Position numbers and translations under genes: made by a program. The notes under the pieces are model-generated. The model was not told the origin of the DNA and made no database searches. It worked only from the letters and a program-made list of their open reading frames with translations. From Pseudomonadota bacterium (GTDB lineage: Bacteria; Pseudomonadota; Alphaproteobacteria; Rhizobiales; Hyphomicrobiaceae), in the NCBI GenBank assembly GCA_023430315.1, contig JAEZAW010000026.1, positions 1-20,270 on the forward strand: a stretch of 20,270 bases of DNA, written 5' to 3'. Below are positions 14,630 to 20,270 of this stretch, in pieces; position 1 is the first letter of the stretch, and the number at the start of each line of letters is the position of its first letter.

Positions 14630-14724
14630 TCACGGCTGGACCCGCGCGCCAGCCTCGGATTGGCGTGGGGGCCGTGTTGCAAGACGAAGTCGCAAAGACC
14701 GCAGGCATCGAGGCCAGCGCGGAG

Positions 14725-16755
<2,031 letters not shown>

Positions 16756-16770
16756 ACCCGCTATCGAGAA

Positions 16771-16792
16771 CGGCGCACAAAACAAAGCGCCG
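16771..16792 (+). other. Small hairpin between ATPase and binding-protein genes
   Basis: CGGCGC (16771-16776) and GCGCCG (16787-16792) form a perfect 6-bp GC stem around a 10-nt A-rich loop, 34 nt before the binding-protein start. There is no following T run, so it is not an ordinary intrinsic terminator. It could protect the 5' end of a processed binding-protein mRNA. Confidence 0.4.
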
Positions 16793-16826
16793 CGACAGAA
16801 AATTCACGTTCTGGAGGAAACCGAAA

Positions 16827-18407
16827 ATGAGACGCACGACAAGTCTGGCTATTGCCCTGGCTGCGGTGGCGCTGGCTGCGGCGCCAGCCACCGCCCAAAC
16901 GCCCAAGCGCGGCGGCATTCTGAAGTTCGCAGCAGTCGCCGAGCCGCCGACAACCGACTGTCACGGCACGACGACCTTCGCCATGATCCATCCGGTCGTG
17001 CCGCAGTATTCGACGCTGCTCAAGATCGTCGGCCCGCACGACAAGTCGAGGATCGAGGGCGATCTCGCCGAGTCGTGGGAGATCTCGCCGGACGGACTGA
17101 CCTACACCTTCAAGCTGCGCCGCGGCGTGAAGTGGCATGACGGCTCGCCCTTCTCCTCGGCGGACATCAAGGCCACCTATGATCGCATCGTGAACCCGCC
17201 CGAAGGCGTGGTCTCCTCGCGCAAGGCCGTGCACCAGGACATCAAGGAAATCACGACGCCTGACGATTACACCGTCGTCTTCAAGCTCAAGCAGCCCAAT
17301 GCATCGATGATTTTGCATTTCGGCTCGCCCTTCAACTGCGTCTACAGCGCCGCCAAGCTCGCCAAGGATCCGACCTATCCCTCCAAGGAGGTCATGGGCA
17401 CCGGCGCCTTCAAGTTCGTCGAGTACGTGAAGGGCTCACATTGGGTCGCAACGCGCTTCGAGGACTACTGGGACAAGCCGAGGCCCTACCTCGACGGATA
17501 CCGCCTCTTCTTCGTGCGCGGCACCGCGGTCGTCTCGGGCATGCAAGGTGGCCAGTTCGACGCAGAGTTCCGCGGGCGCACACCGCAAGAGCGTGATCAG
17601 CTCGTCGCCGCGATGAAGGACAAGGTCACGGTCATGGAAGGGCCGTGGGTGACCAACATCCTCCTCTCCTTCAATACCGAGCATAAGCCGTTCGATGACG
17701 TGCGCGTTCGTCAGGCTCTGACGCTCGCTATCGACCGGTGGGGCGGATCGGAAAGCCTCGGCAAGGTCTCGCTGATCAAGGGCGTGAGCGGCGTCTTCCG
17801 ACCGGGCTCACCCTTCTCGATCTCCGATGAGGAGCTGAAAAAGATTCCGGGTTTCTGGCCGGACATCAACAAGTCGCGTGAGGAGGCAAAGCGCCTGCTC
17901 AAGGAGGCCGGCGTCAGCAATCTGAAGGTGAAGCTGCTCAACCGCACGATCGCACAGCCCTTCACGCCGGCCGGCATCTTCGCCATCGACCAGTGGCGTC
18001 GCATCGGCGTCGAGACCGAGCACGTTCAGGTCGAGACCAAGCTCTGGTATGACGGCATGGAGAGCGGCAACTTTGATGTCTGCGTGCAGAACATCTCGGA
18101 CTTCACTGACGACCCGAACGCTCAGTACAACACGCTGCTGAGCAAGAAAGTGTCGGCGATCGCGTACTCGCGACACACCGATACGAAGATCGACGACTTG
18201 TACACGCAGCAGTCCGGCATGGTCGATCCGACGGCCCGCCTCAAGGTCGTGAACGAGCTCGAAAAGTATGTTCTAAGCCAAGCCTATAATATCCCGCTGC
18301 TCTGGTATCAGCGCATCGTCGTCAACAACGCGAAGGTAAAGGGCTGGGAACTCACGCCGAGCCACTTCACCGGCCAGCAGCTCACGCACGTCTGGCTCGA
18401 CGAATAG
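16827..18407 (+). CDS. Periplasmic substrate-binding protein, peptide/nickel ABC family (SBP_bac_5)
   Basis: A 526-aa exported solute-binding protein that delivers substrate to the permeases downstream. A signal peptide covers about 1-23 (LAIALAAVALAAAPATA, cleaved before QTPKRGG). The family signature follows: LAESWEISPDGLTYTFKLRRGVKWHDGSPF (80-109) and DIKATYDR. Later hallmarks are MGTGAFKFVEY, DVRVRQALTLAIDR and EEAKRLLKEAGV. Ligands in this family include di- and oligopeptides, nickel complexes, glutathione and oligosaccharides; the sequence does not tell which. The ATG at 16827 has GGAGGA 8 nt upstream. The frame extends 47 codons upstream into the ATPase gene, but without a signal peptide, so that start is rejected. 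The protein is followed by a hairpin repeat before the permeases. Confidence 0.92.
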   Translation: MRRTTSLAIALAAVALAAAPATAQTPKRGGILKFAAVAEPPTTDCHGTTTFAMIHPVVPQYSTLLKIVGPHDKSRIEGDLAESWEISPDGLTYTFKLRRGVKWHDGSPFSSADIKATYDRIVNPPEGVVSSRKAVHQDIKEITTPDDYTVVFKLKQPNASMILHFGSPFNCVYSAAKLAKDPTYPSKEVMGTGAFKFVEYVKGSHWVATRFEDYWDKPRPYLDGYRLFFVRGTAVVSGMQGGQFDAEFRGRTPQERDQLVAAMKDKVTVMEGPWVTNILLSFNTEHKPFDDVRVRQALTLAIDRWGGSESLGKVSLIKGVSGVFRPGSPFSISDEELKKIPGFWPDINKSREEAKRLLKEAGVSNLKVKLLNRTIAQPFTPAGIFAIDQWRRIGVETEHVQVETKLWYDGMESGNFDVCVQNISDFTDDPNAQYNTLLSKKVSAIAYSRHTDTKIDDLYTQQSGMVDPTARLKVVNELEKYVLSQAYNIPLLWYQRIVVNNAKVKGWELTPSHFTGQQLTHVWLDE

Positions 18408-18571
18408 AAGGAGCCCCTCCCCTTCTCCCCCCCCGCGGGTAGATGGTCGGGATGCGGGGCGGCCGCTTGCGCTAACGTCGGCGTTTGCCGCCGCCCCTCA
18501 CCCTAACCCTCTCCCCGTAAAGGACGGGGAGAGGGGAAAGAGTACTCAATCCTCAGCCGTATCGGACTCCC
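18408..18571 (+). other. Gap between binding protein and permease genes
   Basis: This 164-bp non-coding gap contains a C-rich stretch with a run of eight C (18427-18434), a GC-rich middle, and a perfect REP-like hairpin (18507-18535). No gene or promoter is evident. The permease start has only a weak GGA 6 nt upstream. Confidence 0.55.
18507..18535. repeat. REP-like palindromic repeat unit
   Basis: CCCTCTCCCCGT (18507-18518) and ACGGGGAGAGGG (18524-18535) are exact reverse complements around a 5-nt loop, preceded by CCTCACCCTAA. This wording matches a class of dispersed intergenic palindromes that I recall from many GC-rich proteobacterial genomes. No T tract follows, so it is more likely an mRNA-stabilising or attenuating hairpin than a terminator. 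Confidence 0.7.
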
Positions 18572-19525
18572 ATGACCGGCTACATCATCAGGCGCCTGCT
18601 GCTCGTCATCCCTTCGCTGATCGGGGTGGCCGTCGCCGTCTTCTTCCTCATCCGCGTGATGCCGGGTGACGTAGTCGTCGTGAAACTCCGCGCCGACGGC
18701 GTCGCGGTCAGCGAGGACGCCATCATCGCCGAGCGCAAGCGGCTCGGTCTCGACAAATCGATCGGCCACCAGTTCGTCGACTACATGTGGGGGCTTGCGC
18801 ACTTCGATCTCGGCAAGTCGCTCTGGACAGGCGACAAGGTGGTCAACGAGATCATGCTCCGCTTTCCCGTATCGCTGCAGATCGCGATCATGGCGACGCT
18901 GATCGCCGTATTCATAGCCATACCCTTAGGCACCATATCCGCACTGTATCGAGATACCTGGATCGACTACACCGTGCGCGTGGTCGCCGTGTCAGGACTT
19001 GCCATCCCAAGCTTCTGGCTTGGCATGATCATCGTGCTGGGCCTCATCACGATATTCGGATGGCTGCCGCAAATCGGCTATGTCTCGATATTCGATAACC
19101 CCATGGCCAATCTCGCGGCGCTCTTCTGGCCGGCGCTTTCCGTCGGCTATCGCTATGCGGCTGTCGCAACGCGCATGATGCGCTCGGCGCTGCTCGAGGT
19201 CATGCGCGAGGACTACATCCGCACGGCGCGCGCGAAGGGTGTTTTCCGCCGCATCATTACGCGCCGCCATGCCATGCGCAATGCCATGCTGCCGGTCGTC
19301 ACGGTCATCGGGCTCGAGTTCGCCTTCCTCATCGGCGGCCTGGTCGTGACCGAGCAGGTGTTCAACATCAACGGCATCGGCAAGCTCTTCGTCGATGCCA
19401 CAACCCGTGGCGACTTCACGCTGATCCAGGGCCTCGTGCTGCTGATCGCCGTGACGTTCATCCTCGTCAATCTCGTGGTCGATCTGCTCTATGCATGGCT
19501 CGATCCGCGCATCCGCCTTAACTGA
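18572..19525 (+). CDS. ABC transporter permease, DppB/OppB type
   Basis: A 317-aa inner-membrane permease. Membrane segments lie at about 10-28, 100-125, 135-165, 180-200, 245-262 and 285-308. Hallmarks are RRLLLVIPSLIGVAVAVFFLIRVMPGD at the N-terminus, HFDLGKSL (77-84) in the periplasmic loop, and the EAA coupling loop EDYIRTARAKG through AMRNAMLPV (213-242). It ends YAWLDPRIRLN, as DppB proteins do. It pairs with the DppC-type gene 14 nt downstream and is energised by the fused ATPase. The ribosome binding site is weak, and a REP-like hairpin lies just upstream, consistent with lower expression than the binding protein. Confidence 0.93.
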   Translation: MTGYIIRRLLLVIPSLIGVAVAVFFLIRVMPGDVVVVKLRADGVAVSEDAIIAERKRLGLDKSIGHQFVDYMWGLAHFDLGKSLWTGDKVVNEIMLRFPVSLQIAIMATLIAVFIAIPLGTISALYRDTWIDYTVRVVAVSGLAIPSFWLGMIIVLGLITIFGWLPQIGYVSIFDNPMANLAALFWPALSVGYRYAAVATRMMRSALLEVMREDYIRTARAKGVFRRIITRRHAMRNAMLPVVTVIGLEFAFLIGGLVVTEQVFNINGIGKLFVDATTRGDFTLIQGLVLLIAVTFILVNLVVDLLYAWLDPRIRLN

Positions 19526-19539
19526 GCGGGAGGCACACC

Positions 19540-20270
19540 ATGGCCGACGTTGCCCTCACACCATCAACAATCGCCCAGGCACGCCCGCGTCGCCCCAATC
19601 CGATGCTGCACTTCATCCGCAAGCAGCCGCTCGGCTTTATCGGCTTCCTGATCATCCTCGCTTATTTCGGACTGGCGATCGGCGCCTACTGGATCTCGCC
19701 CTTCCATCCCGAAGAGATCGACTTCGCCGCCATGCTCACAGCCCCGAGCGCCGAGCATCCAATGGGCACCGACCAGTACGGGCGCGACGTCTTCTCGCGC
19801 CTCGTGTACGGCGCCCGCACCGCCATGGCCGTCGGCATTCTCTCCGCCTTCGTCGGCTGCACGGCCGGTGCGCTGGTTGGTGCCACGTCCGGCTATTTCG
19901 GAGGACGGATCGACAACCTCATCCAGCGCGTCGTCGATATCATGCTCGCCTTTCCGATCATCGTGCTGGCCATGGTCGTCGTCGCCGTGCTCGGCAAGAA
20001 TCTCCTGTTCGGCATCGACATGAACCTGATCATCGCCATCGCACTCCCGATGGTGCCGAAGATGGCCCGCATCGCGCGCTCATCGACCCTGTCGATCGCC
20101 CAGATGCCCTACATCGATGCCGCACGCGCCGCCGGCTATGGCCACACGCGCATCATCCTGCGCCATATCACGCCGAATATCGTGGCGCCCTACCTCGTCA
20201 TGGTCACGGCGTTCATCGCCCAGGCCATCCTGCTCGAGGCGAGCCTCTCCTTCCTCGGCCTCGGCGTCAC
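19540..20270 (+). CDS. ABC transporter permease, DppC/OppC type (truncated by window end)
   Basis: The second permease; 243 complete codons are present and the gene runs off the right edge. It has a cytoplasmic N-terminus (RKQPLGFIGF, 27-36), a membrane segment at about 31-52, the periplasmic signature HPMGTDQYGRDVFSRLVYG (73-91), further membrane segments at about 95-117, 133-152 and 163-175, and the EAA loop YIDAARAAGYGHTRIILRH (191-209). Only the last membrane part is missing; a complete member has about 290-310 residues. GGGAGG lies 6 nt before the ATG at 19540. It completes a heterodimeric channel with the DppB-type protein. Confidence 0.93.
   Translation, partial: MADVALTPSTIAQARPRRPNPMLHFIRKQPLGFIGFLIILAYFGLAIGAYWISPFHPEEIDFAAMLTAPSAEHPMGTDQYGRDVFSRLVYGARTAMAVGILSAFVGCTAGALVGATSGYFGGRIDNLIQRVVDIMLAFPIIVLAMVVVAVLGKNLLFGIDMNLIIAIALPMVPKMARIARSSTLSIAQMPYIDAARAAGYGHTRIILRHITPNIVAPYLVMVTAFIAQAILLEASLSFLGLGV

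Noticed and set aside
18410..18440. C-rich run after the binding-protein gene as a possible frameshift or phase-variable tract
   Set aside because: The run of eight C is outside any gene and not near a clear promoter element, so it has no evident coding effect.

Overview
The window is GC-rich chromosomal DNA that reads as an alphaproteobacterium, most likely of the order Hyphomicrobiales (Rhizobiales). Reasons: a dispersed flagellar cluster carrying a DUF1217 gene, an enolase-superfamily enzyme that closely resembles Agrobacterium galactarolactone cycloisomerase, and a FixK/FNR-type box. The species cannot be named from the sequence alone.

Region 1 (1-7364) is part of a flagellar cluster, divergent around 4198-4374. 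Leftward run motA, fliN, flhB, an unrecognised 158-aa gene, flgB, flgC, fliE and the first codons of flgG. Rightward run a DUF1217 gene, flgF and fliI. Together they supply stator, C-ring, export and rod parts. fliM and fliG, often found in this neighbourhood in related bacteria, are not between motA and flhB here.

Region 2 (7372-12950) holds a leftward GntR/UTRA regulator, a 549-bp non-coding stretch whose right half is AT-rich and contains two dyads, and a rightward pair: a HlyD-type membrane adaptor and a BcsA-like family 2 glycosyltransferase with a PilZ (c-di-GMP) domain. A secreted DUF1080 protein follows after 242 bp. This looks like a c-di-GMP-controlled beta-glucan synthesis and secretion locus without bcsB, bcsZ or bcsC.

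Region 3 (12960-14629) has a leftward mandelate-racemase-subgroup enzyme (probable D-galactarolactone cycloisomerase) and a rightward small cysteine-rich DUF6455 protein. Between them lies a perfect TTGAT-N4-ATCAA box (FNR/FixK type) overlapping a second 5-4-5 dyad.

Region 4 (14725-20270) is a peptide/nickel-family ABC importer: fused double ATPase, periplasmic binding protein, DppB-type permease, and a DppC-type permease cut off by the window end. A 6-bp hairpin lies before the binding-protein gene. A perfect 12-bp REP-like hairpin lies after it, before the permeases.

No rRNA, tRNA, CRISPR array, insertion sequence or prophage gene was seen. The best candidates for new biology are the PilZ synthase/HlyD/DUF1080 locus and the DUF6455 gene behind the FNR-type box.
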